Shown: in pieces, positions 8,566 to 16,580 of the stretch | Numbering within the stretch: position 1 is the stretch's first letter | Layout of the letters: every line of letters begins with the position of its first letter | Source: Deltaproteobacteria bacterium | Lineage (GTDB): Bacteria; Desulfobacterota; Desulfarculia; Desulfarculales; Desulfarculaceae | NCBI GenBank assembly: GCA_020444165.1 | Contig: JAHLLK010000093.1 | Coordinates: 1 to 17,642 of the forward strand | DNA: 17,642 bases | Direction of reading: 5' to 3' | Position numbers and translations under genes: made by a program | The notes under the pieces: generated by a model | Told to the model about the DNA's origin: nothing | The model's input: the letters and a program-made list of their open reading frames with translations, nothing else | The model's database searches: none

Positions 8566-8906
8566 TAGGAATGGAACTGGGATACATAATCTGTGGCCGG
8601 AGCCCGCGCTCGATGGCCACTTTTTTCAGAAACGAGGCCCGGCGCGCCTTGCTCCGTCCAGCTTGGAGTTTGGGCCAAAGCGCGGCCCGGCACGGCCGGG
8701 CGGGCTCCGGCTCCACCCCTCCAGCCCCGGTCTGGCCGGTGTACCGGAGGGTGGCCCGCTGATTCGCGGAGATTTGGCAAAATCGCAGCAAATATTCCTC
8801 TTCAGTGTAGCAGTATCTGGCCGAAGATTGGCTGCGCGGGACCGGGGCGTCCCGGCTCCAGGACCAAGGTTCAGTCTATTTATCGGCCACCAGGCAGGGA
8901 GCGTTA
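8566..8906. other. Divergent spacer between pcnB and suhB
   Basis: About 340 bp without a gene I can support. Two short minus-strand frames (75 and 77 codons) overlap each other and look like GC-rich chance frames. The spacer contains several small hairpins: GCCCGGC-ACG-GCCGGGC at 8685-8701, a CCGGT-GT-ACCGG stem near 8735, and GGGAC/GTCCC arms near 8840-8855. A local A/T-richer stretch at about 8775-8820 could hold the suhB promoter, but no consensus boxes stand out. Confidence 0.5.
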
Positions 8907-9722
8907 ATGTATCACGATTTGCTGGAAACCGCTCTGGCCGCCGCGCGCGCCGGGGCCGATCGCCTGCGGGCGATGTGGGACCAAGAGGTCGCGGTGGAGC
9001 ACAAACAGCGTTTCGACTTCGTGACCTCGGCGGACCTGGCCAGCCAGGAGGCGGTGCTGGAGGTGATCTCCCGCCGCCACCCGCACCACGCCATCCTGGC
9101 CGAGGAGACGGCCGGGGATTTTGCCGCGGCCCAGGCGGAGCAGGGCCACCTCTGGGTGGTGGACCCCCTGGACGGCACCACCAACTTCCTGCACGGCTAC
9201 CCCCAGGTGGCGGTGTCGGTGGGGGTGCTCCTGGAAGGCCTTCCGGTGGCCGGGGTGGTGGAACACGTGACCCGGCGGGAGGTGTTCAGCGCCTCCCGGG
9301 GCGGCGGCGCCTTTCTGGACAGCCGGCCGCTCCGGGTCAAGGGCATGCCCGAGCCGGAGCAGACCCTGATCCTCACCGGCTTCCCCTTCCGGGAGCAGGA
9401 GCTGTTGGACCGCTATTTGGCCTTGTTCAAGGAGATCTTCCAGCGGGTGGGCGGCATGCGCCGGGCCGGGGCCGCGGCCCTGGACCTGGCCGACCTGGCC
9501 GCCGGGCGGGCCCAGGGCTTTTGGGAGCTGGGCCTGAAGCCCTGGGACCTGGCCGCGGGCATCCTGTTGGTGGAGGAGGCCGGGGGGGTGGTCAGCGGCT
9601 TTTTGGACCACGCCTCGCCGTTGTGGACCGGCGACGTGGTGGCCGGCGAACCGGCCACTCATCCCTGGCTGCGGGAGATGTGCGCCCGGCACTTCGCCGA
9701 CCTGCCGGAGCTGCGGGGTTAG
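8907..9722 (+). CDS. suhB: Inositol monophosphatase family protein (SuhB-like)
   Basis: This is a Mg2+-dependent, Li+-sensitive-type phosphatase that hydrolyses myo-inositol phosphates and related sugar or nucleotide phosphates. In E. coli SuhB also acts in rRNA antitermination. The 271 residues are standard. Metal-site motifs are ILAEET with Glu66, WVVDPLDGTTNFLHGYP with Asp86 and Asp89, and GLKPWDLAAGILLVEEAGG with Trp213-Asp214. The ATG at 8907 has AGGGAG at 8896-8901 with 5-nt spacing. The stop at 9720-9722 is followed within 16 nt by a 19-bp perfect palindrome. It is divergent from pcnB and convergent with the VOC gene. The exact substrate cannot be told from the sequence; the symbol reflects the closest well-known family member. 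Confidence 0.92.
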   Translation: MYHDLLETALAAARAGADRLRAMWDQEVAVEHKQRFDFVTSADLASQEAVLEVISRRHPHHAILAEETAGDFAAAQAEQGHLWVVDPLDGTTNFLHGYPQVAVSVGVLLEGLPVAGVVEHVTRREVFSASRGGGAFLDSRPLRVKGMPEPEQTLILTGFPFREQELLDRYLALFKEIFQRVGGMRRAGAAALDLADLAAGRAQGFWELGLKPWDLAAGILLVEEAGGVVSGFLDHASPLWTGDVVAGEPATHPWLREMCARHFADLPELRG

Positions 9723-9734
9723 CATTTGGGAGAA

Positions 9735-9804
9735 TGTGGGGGGAGACCCCTTTTTGTGAACAAAAAGGGGTCTCCCCCTCCGCCCCCCTTCCCCAAAAAA
9801 ACTT
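9735..9804 (+). repeat. Palindromic intergenic element, copy 2 (possible suhB 3' hairpin)
   Basis: This has the same architecture as copy 1: TGTGGGGG-type opening, perfect 19-bp arms at 9739-9757 and 9760-9778 with GA at the centre, a C-rich tail, then CCCCAAAAAAACTT. The outer end of the stem has decayed (TCC where copy 1 has ACA). It lies 12 nt after the suhB stop and between two convergent genes, where a bidirectional hairpin would be useful. Confidence 0.88.
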
Positions 9805-9896
9805 GATGGTTTTCGGGGGTGGGCGGAGCCAAACCCCGTCCCAGCCGGGCAGCCACCGTGGCCCGGCAGCCGCTTCCCCGCCGGGACCTGCCTGCC

Positions 9897-10337
9897 TCAG
9901 CTCACCAATCCCGGCTCCAGATTGCCGGAATCCGGCGGGTAGTAGCGCAGCTCCACCAGGTTGCCCTCGGGGTCGCGGAAATACACCGAGACCCCGCTGC
10001 CGTGGGCGCCCCAGCGCCGCACCGGCCCCACCTCGAGGGGCACGCCCGCCTCCTCCAGGCGGCCCCGGATCTGGTTGAAGCCCTCCTGGTCCAGGGCCAG
10101 GCAGAAGTGGTTCTGGTTGGGGCGGCCCAGCGGCGGCCCGTCCGGCTCCTCCCAAAGCTTCTTGGGAAAGAAGTCGATGATGCTGTCCGGGCTGATCCTT
10201 ACCGAGGGAAAGGGAGCCTCGCCGTGGCGGTACTCCTCCAGCCGGAGCGGGGTCAGCTCCAGCACCCGGCTATAAAAATCCACCATCTTCCGGCAGTCTT
10301 CCACGTTGAGGACAATGTGGTCCAGGGACAGATACAC
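9897..10337 (-). CDS. VOC superfamily (glyoxalase/bleomycin-resistance fold) protein
   Basis: This is a small single-domain metalloprotein fold of 146 residues with two paired beta-alpha-beta-beta-beta modules. The family includes glyoxalase I, extradiol dioxygenases, fosfomycin-modifying enzymes and antibiotic-binding proteins, so the reaction cannot be assigned. Candidate metal ligands are His7 (LSLDHIVLNV), His77 (QNHFCLAL) and Glu129 (DPEGNLVELRYY). I chose GTG at 10335-10337 because on the minus strand AGGAGG lies 6 nt upstream and the first beta strand begins immediately. A longer frame to 10382 begins at an ATG without such support and adds 15 residues of non-family sequence. It converges with suhB and is divergent from the methyltransferase gene. 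Confidence 0.88.
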   Translation of the reverse strand: MYLSLDHIVLNVEDCRKMVDFYSRVLELTPLRLEEYRHGEAPFPSVRISPDSIIDFFPKKLWEEPDGPPLGRPNQNHFCLALDQEGFNQIRGRLEEAGVPLEVGPVRRWGAHGSGVSVYFRDPEGNLVELRYYPPDSGNLEPGLVS

Positions 10338-10399
10338 GCCGCACCTCCTGGTTGTCCGCATCAGGTAGCCAGGCAAGCCCAATCCTGCCGATACCCTTC

Positions 10400-10408
10400 A
10401 TTGTAGCA
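10400..10408 (-). promoter_or_regulatory. Candidate extended -10 promoter for the VOC gene
   Basis: On the minus strand TGCTACAAT matches the extended -10 pattern TGnTATAAT with one mismatch and lies about 60 nt before the GTG start. No -35 hexamer is obvious 17 bp upstream, which is acceptable for extended -10 promoters. It is motif-only evidence. Confidence 0.4.
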
Positions 10409-10645
10409 AGCCTCATCCTCTTTTTCCCGATCGGGCGGCCTTTCCCGCCGCGAGCCCGGGGGCCCCATCGGACCGGAGCTTGACCCGGTCCAGGGGCTGG
10501 GATATCTTGTCAAGCTGGCGGTAAATCCAACCAGTGGCCTGTGAGCCCGCGCCAGCTTCCCTTTGTGGTTTTTCGCTCCGGGCCCTGGCTGCCGGCGCTG
10601 GGCCACCCCCGCCGGTACCCTAGCCGAGATTGCGAGACACCTCCC
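10409..10645. other. Divergent spacer between the VOC and methyltransferase genes
   Basis: No gene is supported here. The sequence is somewhat less GC-rich than the neighbouring genes, for example around 10500-10535. I see no strong -35/-10 pair for the methyltransferase gene. An in-frame GTG at 10541 would extend the methyltransferase by 35 residues that do not resemble its zinc ribbon. Confidence 0.5.
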
Positions 10646-11741
10646 ATGAGACCAAGTCTGCTGGATTATCTGCGTTGCCCTGCCTGCGGCGGAGTCCTGC
10701 ATTTGCAGGACGCGGTGGAGGAGTCGTCCCACGTCATGCAGGGCAGGTTGCTTTGTTCTTGCGGGCTCTGGTTTCCGGTGGTGGGCGGGGTGCCCCGCCT
10801 TTTGGTGGGCCCCCTGCGGGAGAACTTTCCCGAGCTGTTCCAGGCCCCCGCGGCCGGCGCCGGGGCTGGCGGGGAAAACTCGGCAATTGTGCGTTCCAAG
10901 CATGCCACGGCCCAATCCTTCGGTCTGGAGTGGACCTCCTACGACCGTTTCGGCTGGGAGGACGAGGAAGACGTGGACCAGGGCGAGGAGTTGGAGGTCA
11001 GCGACTACGCGGCGCTGTATCAGGAAAACAAGCTGGCCCACACCGTGCCCACTTTTCGCCGTAAGACCATGCTGGCGGAGGCGGACCTGGCGGGCCGGCT
11101 GGTCCTGGACGTGGGGTGCGGTAACGGCCGCTACTCCTACATCGCCGCCAAAAATGGGCGCCACGGTGTTTGCCCTGGACCTCAGCCGGGCAGTGGAGCC
11201 CGCGTTTGCCAACAACCGCGATTGCGACAACGTCCACGTGGTGCAGGCCGATGTTTTCAACCCGCCTTTTGCCTCCGAGTCCCTGGATGTGGTGTTCAGC
11301 ATAGGGGTTTTGCATCACACCCCATCGGCCAAGGCAGCCACGGAGAGCGCGGCCCGGCTGGTCAAGCCTGGCGGGCTGGTGTCCATCCACCTATACCGCC
11401 GGCGCAACCTGGCTTTTGAGACGACCGACCGGCTCTTGCGCCTGGTGACCACCCGGCTATCCCCGGAAACCTGTTGGAAGCTGAGCGCCATCCCTACCGC
11501 CATCGGCAAGCTGTTCTACCGTAACCGGGTGCTGTACGCCGGCCTCAACGCGGTGGTGGCAGCCTACCCCTCGCATCATCACAACTACGACTGGTACTCG
11601 CCGGTCGTGGCCACCCACCACACCGAGGAGGAGGTCAAGGGATGGCTCAGACCCTTAGGTTTCGGGGAGTTGGCCGACGACAGTCCCTTCAGCGATCCCC
11701 ATTCCTATTACGCCCGCATCTATCCCTCCTGGGGCCGCTAA
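10646..11741 (+). pseudogene. Zinc-ribbon plus class I SAM methyltransferase, single-base frameshift
   Basis: Two reading frames together encode one 364-residue protein. The first part starts at ATG 10646 with a Trm112-like zinc ribbon (CPAC at 11-14, CSC at 37-39, then GLWFPVVGGVPRLL), a linker, and SAM motif I LVLDVGCGNGRYSYIAAK (about 152-169). At 11150-11154 there are five A residues; with four, the frame continues as AAK-MGATVFALDLS and on through QADVFNPPF, VVFSIGVLHHTPS and LVKPGGLVSIHLY to a stop at 11741. As written, the first frame instead runs on to a stop at 11419. The extra A may be a sequencing or assembly error, a true inactivating insertion, or less likely a slippage site. The substrate is unknown; this architecture is common in methyltransferases of surface-polysaccharide or natural-product loci. 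No clear ribosome-binding site precedes the ATG. Confidence 0.85.
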
Positions 11742-11892
11742 CCCGACGGTACGGTCAAGCCTTGGGTGCACACCCTGTGCCCCCACTGGGCCTTCACCGT
11801 CCGGGGCCGCAGGCGCCCCACCCAAGCTTAGGCCGTTAGCCCCGCGCCCCGCTTTTGGTATATTCTTAACCCAGACCCCAGGCGGCGAAGCC
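11742..11892. other. Structured spacer downstream of the methyltransferase gene
   Basis: No gene is seen. An 8-bp inverted repeat (CTTGGGTG at 11761-11768 and CACCCAAG at 11819-11826) encloses a smaller hairpin (GGGT-GCAC-ACCC). No U-tract follows, so a canonical terminator is not supported. Confidence 0.4.
11836..11864 (+). promoter_or_regulatory. Candidate promoter upstream of the 96-bp tandem repeats
   Basis: TTAGCC (11836-11841) and TATATT (11859-11864) are spaced by exactly 17 bp. The -10 matches consensus at 5 of 6 positions; the -35 is weak. A transcript would start about 25 bp before the tandem repeats and read through them toward sbcD. Confidence 0.35.
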
Positions 11893-12180
11893 GCGTAGCG
11901 GGTCGGGGGAGGTCATCCTTCGGGCCAACCTCGCACGCTCCCGGAGCAGGGCCGCAGACTAACGGGGCCTGGCCGCGTGCCGCGGCGGGCGTAGCGGGTC
12001 GGGGGAGGTCATCCTTCGGGCCAACCTCGCACGCTCCCGGAGCAGGGCCGCAGACTAACGGGGCCTGGCCGCGTGCCGCGGCGGGCGTAGCGGGTCGGGG
12101 GAGGTCGTCCTTCGGCCCAACCTCGCACGCTCCCGGAGCAGGGCCGCAGACTAACGGGGCCTGGCTGCGTGCCGCGGCGC
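11893..12180 (+). repeat. Three tandem copies of a 96-bp repeat
   Basis: Units occupy 11893-11988, 11989-12084 and 12085-12180 with a period of exactly 96. Units 1 and 2 look identical by eye; unit 3 has a few substitutions (GTCGTCC for GTCATCC, GGCCC for GGGCC, GGCTGCG for GGCCGCG and a different final base or two). Each unit can form several hairpins: GAGGT/ACCTC around a CC-TTCG-GG tetraloop stem, GCTCC-C-GGAGC, and GCCGCG-TGC-CGCGGC. Because 96 is a multiple of 3, open frames persist across all units on both strands. I regard those as incidental. Confidence 0.95.
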
Positions 12181-12230
12181 TAAAAAGAACCATGGCCCCC
12201 CTCTTCCTGGACCAGATGTGCTTTTCCTTT

Positions 12231-12292
12231 AGGAAGGGGGTGGGGGGGAAACCCTTTCCTTTTGGCTTCAAAAGGAAAGGGTTTCCCCCACA
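12231..12292 (-). repeat. Palindromic intergenic element, copy 3 (inverted, upstream of sbcD)
   Basis: Perfect 21-bp arms lie at 12244-12264 and 12269-12289 with a GCTT loop. The G-rich flank (AGGAAGGGGGTGGGGGGG) precedes the stem here, so the element is inverted relative to copies 1, 2 and 4. The inner arm sequence (AAACCCTTTCCTTTTG) differs from the other copies but still pairs perfectly. It ends 37 nt before the sbcD start codon, inside the likely sbcD leader. The A7-CTTTA end seen in other copies is not preserved. Confidence 0.85.
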
Positions 12293-12319
12293 ATTTCCCC
12301 CACTTCTTCCTCCTCCCAC

Positions 12320-12325
12320 AAGGAG
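12320..12325 (+). promoter_or_regulatory. Ribosome-binding site fixing the sbcD start
   Basis: AAGGAG lies 4 nt before the ATG at 12330. It decides against an in-frame ATG at 12192, which would add 46 residues translated from the palindromic repeat. Confidence 0.75.
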
Positions 12326-12329
12326 TCAC

Positions 12330-13487
12330 ATGCGGTTTCTCCACACGGCTGATTGGCATTTGGGGCGGATATTTCATGGGGTGCATCTCACGGAGGATCA
12401 GGCCCAGGTGTTGGAGCAGTTCATCGGGTTGGCCCGGGACTGCCGGCCGGACGCGGTATTGGTGGCTGGGGACGTGTATGACCGGGCGGTGCCGCCGCCG
12501 GAGGCGGTGGATTTGCTTTCCCAGGTGTTGTCGGAGTTGGTCTTGGGCGTGGGGGTGCCGGTGGTGATGATTTCCGGCAACCACGACAGCGCGCCGCGGC
12601 TCCGGTTTGCTTCCCGGTTGTTGGCCCGGGGGGGGTTGCATTTGCTGACCCAGCTCGCTCCGGAGCCCCGGGCGGTGGAGCTGGCGGATGAGCACGGGCC
12701 GGTGTGCGTTTATGCCCTGCCTTTCACGGCGCCGGCCGAGGTGCGCCAGGTTTTGGGGCGGGACGACGTGGCCACGCACGACGCGGCGGCGGCGGCGCTG
12801 CTGGCCGGGGTGCGGGAGGCGCCGCGTCCGGCCGGGGCGCGGACGGTGGTGGTGGCCCACGCGTTCGTGGCCGGGGGCTTGGCGGGCGACAGCGAGCGGC
12901 CCTTGGCCGTGGGCGGGGCGGAGCAAGTGGCGGTGGAGCGTTTCGCGGGCTTTGATTTCGTGGCCCTGGGCCATCTGCACCGGCCGCAGAGCCTGGCGGA
13001 GGGCCGGGTGTCCTATGCCGGCTCGCCGCTCAAGTTTTCCTTTGCCGAGGCCGGGCAGGAGAAGTCGGTGAGCCTGGTGGAGCTGGACGCCCGGGGAAAG
13101 TGCCGGGTGGAGCGGATCGCCCTGCCGCCGCGCCGGGAGGTGCGCCGGTTGGAGGGCCGTTTGGCCGAGCTGTTGGCCGGGCCGCCGCCGGGGGTGGACC
13201 GGGGGGATTACCTGGCCGTGGCCCTGACTGACCGGGAGGCCATCCTGGACGCCATGGGCCAGCTCCGGGAGGTGTACCCCCACCTCTTGCACCTGGAGCG
13301 GCCGGGGCTGAAGCTGGCTGAGGATCAGGCCCGGGAGAAGGTGGAGCCCCGGGGCCGGGGTGAGGGCGAGCTGTTCACCTCGTTCTTCCGCCAGGTCACC
13401 GGGGCGGAGCCCAGCGAGGCGGAGATGGCGGCCTTCACCCGGGTGGCCGGCCGGGTGCGGGACGTTGAGCGGGAGGCCCTGTCATGA
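12330..13487 (+). CDS. sbcD: Exonuclease subunit SbcD (Mre11-like nuclease)
   Basis: SbcD is the nuclease subunit of the SbcCD complex, which cuts DNA hairpins and processes blocked double-strand ends at the chromosome. The 385 residues are full length. Calcineurin-like phosphoesterase motifs are DWH at 8-10 (Asp8, His10), GDVYD at 47-51 (Asp48, Asp51), GNHDS at 83-87 (Asn84, His85), VVAHAFV, and GHLHRPQ. The C-terminal region (LFTSFFRQVTGAEPSEAEM) is the usual SbcC-interacting part. The ATG at 12330 has a good ribosome-binding site and gives MRFLHTADWHLG, the standard N-terminus. Its stop overlaps the sbcC ATG by 4 nt (ATGA), so the pair is translationally coupled. Confidence 0.97.
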   Translation: MRFLHTADWHLGRIFHGVHLTEDQAQVLEQFIGLARDCRPDAVLVAGDVYDRAVPPPEAVDLLSQVLSELVLGVGVPVVMISGNHDSAPRLRFASRLLARGGLHLLTQLAPEPRAVELADEHGPVCVYALPFTAPAEVRQVLGRDDVATHDAAAAALLAGVREAPRPAGARTVVVAHAFVAGGLAGDSERPLAVGGAEQVAVERFAGFDFVALGHLHRPQSLAEGRVSYAGSPLKFSFAEAGQEKSVSLVELDARGKCRVERIALPPRREVRRLEGRLAELLAGPPPGVDRGDYLAVALTDREAILDAMGQLREVYPHLLHLERPGLKLAEDQAREKVEPRGRGEGELFTSFFRQVTGAEPSEAEMAAFTRVAGRVRDVEREALS

Positions 13488-16400
13488 GGCCGGAGCGCCT
13501 GGTGCTGGAGGCCTTCGGGCCCTTTGCCGGCCGGGAGGAGCTGGACTTCACCCAGCTCCCGCCGGGCAGCCTGTTTTTGATCCACGGCCCCACCGGGGCG
13601 GGCAAGACCACGGTGCTGGACGCCATCTGCTTCGCGCTCTATGGCGAGAGCACCGGAGCGGAGCGCAAGGCCGGCAACCTGCGGAGCGACTTCGCGGCCG
13701 AGGGGGTCCTGACCCGGGTGGCCCTGGACTTCGCCCTGGGGGGCAAGCGGTATCGGGTGGAGCGGACCCCGGAGCAGGAAGCGCCCCGCAAGCGCGGCGG
13801 CGAGGGCCTGGTGAAGCTGGCCCCCACGGCCCTGTTGTGGGACCGCACGGCGGCCGGGCCGGGGGAAGAGGGCCGGGTGATCGAGAAGAAATGGTCCCTG
13901 GTGACCCAGGAAATCGAGCGGCGGGTGGGTTTCACCGCGGACCAGTTCCGCCAGGTGGTGGTGCTGCCCCAGGGCCAGTTCCGCCGCCTGTTGACCGCCA
14001 AGTCCACGGAGCGCCAGGGCATCCTGCAAAAAATTTTCCAGAGCGGCTTTTACGCTCGCCTGGAGGAGGCCTTGAAGGCGGCGGCCAAGGCCCTGGAGGA
14101 AGAGATCAGGGAGGCCCGCCAGCGCCGGGGCATGCTGTTGGAGCAGGCCGGGGTGGCTTCGGCCGAGGAACTGACCGCGCGCGAGGCGGCCGAGGCCCAA
14201 GCCCTGGCCGCGGCCGAGGGGCGGGTGAGCCTGGCCCAGGCCCGGCAGGAGGCCGCCCGGGCGGCCCTGGAGGCGGCCCGGGCCCTGGCCCAGCGTTTTG
14301 CCGAGCAAGACCAGGCCGCGGCCGACTTGGCCGCGCGGGAAGCCGAAGCCCCGGCTCAGGAGAACCGGCGTCGGGAGCTGGCCCGGGGCCGCGCCGCGCA
14401 AACCCTGGCCGCGCCGGCCCGAGAGGCGGCCGAGGCCCGGGAGGCGGCCACGCGCGCCGCGGCGAACCGCCGGGCCGCGGAGGAGGCCCTGGCCGCGGCT
14501 CAACAGGAAGCGGCCGCGGCCGAGGCGGCGGCAGCGGCCGAGGCGTCCCGCCAGGGGGAGCGGGACGCGGCCCGGGCCCGGGTGGAGGAGCTGAAGGCCC
14601 TGGCCCCCCGGCTGGCCGCCCTGGAAGAGGCCCGGCAAGCCGCGGGACAGGCCGAACTGGCGTCGACGCGCGCCAAGGAGGACTTGATCCGGGCCCAGGC
14701 CGGGCTCAGCCAGGCCACGGAAGCGCTGACCCGCCAGGACCAGGAGGCCGCCACGGCCCGGGAGGCCGCGGCCCGGGTGGAGGCCCTGGAACTGGGTCTG
14801 GCCGCCCTGGGCCGCGAGCTGGCCCGCCGGAAGGCGCGGCAGCAGGTCGCGGCCGAACTGGCCCAGGCCGCGGAGGCCCAGGAGCAAGCCGCCGCCGGCC
14901 TGGCCCGGGAGCAGGCCGGGTTGGCCCAGGTGCGGACGGAAGCGGAACGGCTCACCCGGGAGTTCCTGGCCGGCCAGGCGGCGCGGTTGGCCCGGGACCT
15001 AGCCCCGGGCGAGCCCTGCCCGGTGTGCGGCTCCCGGGAGCACCCGGCCCCGGCCCAGGCGCCCGGGGAGGCGGCCCCGCCGGAGCGGCAGGCCCTGGAG
15101 GAGCTGGGCCAGGAAACGGCGCGGCGCGAGGCCCGCTTGGAGGAGGCCCGCCGCGCCTGGCAGGAGGCCGCCGGCCGGGTGGCCGCCCTGGAGGAGCGGG
15201 CGCGCGGCCTGGCCGCCGAGGCCCCGGCCGGCGAGGTGGAGGCCTCGGCCGCAGAGCTGAGGGCCCGCCAGACCCGGGAGAGCGCGGCGCTGGCCGGGGC
15301 GCGGCAAGCCCGCCAGGCCCTGAAGCAAGCCGAGGCGGATCGGCCGAAGCTGGCCGCCCGCCTGGAGGCCGCCCGCGCGGCCGCGGAGCAGGCCGGGGCC
15401 GCCCGGCAGGCGGCCGCGGCCGCCCGGGAGGCCCGCCGCGCCGTGGCCCGGGAGCGGGAGCAGGGCCTGCCGTCCGAGCTGGCCCAGCCGGCCGCCCTGG
15501 CCCGGGCCACCCAGGCCGCCCAGGCCGCGGCCACGGATTTGGAGCAGCGCTGGGAAGCGGCGCGGGAACGGGCCGCCACGGCCGCCACCCAGGCCGCCCG
15601 GCGGGAAGAGGCCCTGACCGCCGCGGGGCGGGCAGCCCAGGAAGCCACCGCCCAAGAAGCCCGCAAGCACGCAGCCCTGGCCCAGGGCCTGGCCGCCGCC
15701 GGCCTGGCCGACCAGGCCGAGCTGGACGCGGCCCTGGCCCTGGTGCCCCGGTTGGCCGAGCTGGAGGCGGCCAGCGAGCGCCACCAGGCCGAGCTGGAGG
15801 CCGCCCGGGACCGGGACCGCCGGGCCCGGGAAGCCGTGGCCCAGGCCACCCCGCCCAACCTGGCCGCAGCCGACCACCAGGCCCAGGAAACCGAGGAGGA
15901 GGCCCGCCAGGCCATCGCGGGCCGGGAGCGGGCCGCCGGGCAATTGGCCCAAGTGCGCCGTTTTCAAGCGGACCTGCAAGCCCTGGCCGCCGGCCTGGCC
16001 CCCCTGGAGGAGCGCTACGGCGTGCTGGGTCGGGTAGCCGAGGTGGCCGGCGGCAACAACCCCCGCCGCATCACCTTCGAGCGCTTCGTCCTGGCCGCTC
16101 TTTTGGACGACGTGCTGGACCTGGCCTCCCGCCGCCTGGCCCAGATGAGCGACCACCGTTTCGAACTGCGCCGCGCCCTGGAGTCCGGGGACCGCCGCCT
16201 GGCCGGCGGCCTGGACCTGGAAGTGCAGGACTCCTACACGGGGACCAGCCGGCCGGTGCACACCCTCTCCGGCGGCGAGAGCTTCCTGGCCTCCCTGGCC
16301 CTGGCCCTGGGCCTGGCCGATGTGGTGCAGCACTACGCCGGCGGAGTCAGCCTGGAGACCGTGTTCATCGACGAAGGCTTCGGCAGCCTGGACGCCGAAT

Positions 16401-16555
16401 CCCTGGAACGCGCCCTGCAATCCCTCCTGCAAATCCAGAAAACCGGCCGCCTGGTGGGCATCGTCAGCCACGTGGCCGAACTGAAGGAACTGGTCAGCCT
16501 CCGCCTGGCCGTCCGCTCCGGCCCCCAGGGCAGCACGGCGGCGTTTGAGGTATAG
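13484..16555 (+). CDS. sbcC: Exonuclease subunit SbcC (Rad50-like ATPase)
   Basis: SbcC is the SMC/Rad50-like ATPase partner of SbcD, powering opening and cleavage of hairpin and protein-blocked DNA ends. It has 1023 residues, close to the E. coli length of 1048. Seen in order: Walker A GPTGAGKT at 35-42 (Lys41), a Q-loop region (VVVLPQGQFRRLL), and a long N-terminal coiled-coil arm. The zinc hook CPVC is at residues 512-515 in the exact middle, followed by the returning arm. The ABC signature LSGGES is at 928-933, Walker B is VFIDEGFGSLD with Asp963/Glu964, and VSHVAEL lies in the C-terminal region. The arms are extremely rich in Ala, Glu, Arg and Gln, reflecting the high GC. That produces long shadow open frames on other frames and on the opposite strand. 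A palindromic element starts 25 nt after the stop. Confidence 0.97.
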   Translation: MRPERLVLEAFGPFAGREELDFTQLPPGSLFLIHGPTGAGKTTVLDAICFALYGESTGAERKAGNLRSDFAAEGVLTRVALDFALGGKRYRVERTPEQEAPRKRGGEGLVKLAPTALLWDRTAAGPGEEGRVIEKKWSLVTQEIERRVGFTADQFRQVVVLPQGQFRRLLTAKSTERQGILQKIFQSGFYARLEEALKAAAKALEEEIREARQRRGMLLEQAGVASAEELTAREAAEAQALAAAEGRVSLAQARQEAARAALEAARALAQRFAEQDQAAADLAAREAEAPAQENRRRELARGRAAQTLAAPAREAAEAREAATRAAANRRAAEEALAAAQQEAAAAEAAAAAEASRQGERDAARARVEELKALAPRLAALEEARQAAGQAELASTRAKEDLIRAQAGLSQATEALTRQDQEAATAREAAARVEALELGLAALGRELARRKARQQVAAELAQAAEAQEQAAAGLAREQAGLAQVRTEAERLTREFLAGQAARLARDLAPGEPCPVCGSREHPAPAQAPGEAAPPERQALEELGQETARREARLEEARRAWQEAAGRVAALEERARGLAAEAPAGEVEASAAELRARQTRESAALAGARQARQALKQAEADRPKLAARLEAARAAAEQAGAARQAAAAAREARRAVAREREQGLPSELAQPAALARATQAAQAAATDLEQRWEAARERAATAATQAARREEALTAAGRAAQEATAQEARKHAALAQGLAAAGLADQAELDAALALVPRLAELEAASERHQAELEAARDRDRRAREAVAQATPPNLAAADHQAQETEEEARQAIAGRERAAGQLAQVRRFQADLQALAAGLAPLEERYGVLGRVAEVAGGNNPRRITFERFVLAALLDDVLDLASRRLAQMSDHRFELRRALESGDRRLAGGLDLEVQDSYTGTSRPVHTLSGGESFLASLALALGLADVVQHYAGGVSLETVFIDEGFGSLDAESLERALQSLLQIQKTGRLVGIVSHVAELKELVSLRLAVRSGPQGSTAAFEV

Positions 16556-16580
16556 AAGAATTTTGGGAGGAAGAAGAAGA

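Noticed and set aside
8553..8791. Two small minus-strand frames (75 and 77 codons) in the pcnB-suhB spacer
   Set aside because: They overlap each other in different frames, overlap the pcnB start region and have low-complexity GC-rich composition.
11893..12180. CRISPR array
   Set aside because: The 96-bp units are contiguous with no unique spacers, so this is a simple tandem repeat.
11828..12319. Minus-strand frame with a 32-residue repeated peptide across the 96-bp repeats
   Set aside because: The repetition follows automatically from a 96-bp (32-codon) period; the frame runs straight through the palindromic element, has no family resemblance and no clear ribosome-binding site. A plus-strand frame is open across the repeats in the same way.
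12192..12329. N-terminal extension of sbcD from ATG 12192
   Set aside because: The extension is a translation of the palindrome; AAGGAG and the family N-terminus both point to ATG 12330.
13360..16548. 1062-codon plus-strand frame overlapping sbcC, and long minus-strand frames in the same region
   Set aside because: sbcC has Walker A, zinc hook, signature and Walker B in its own frame; the other frames are Gly/Pro/Arg-rich shadows produced by high GC at third positions.
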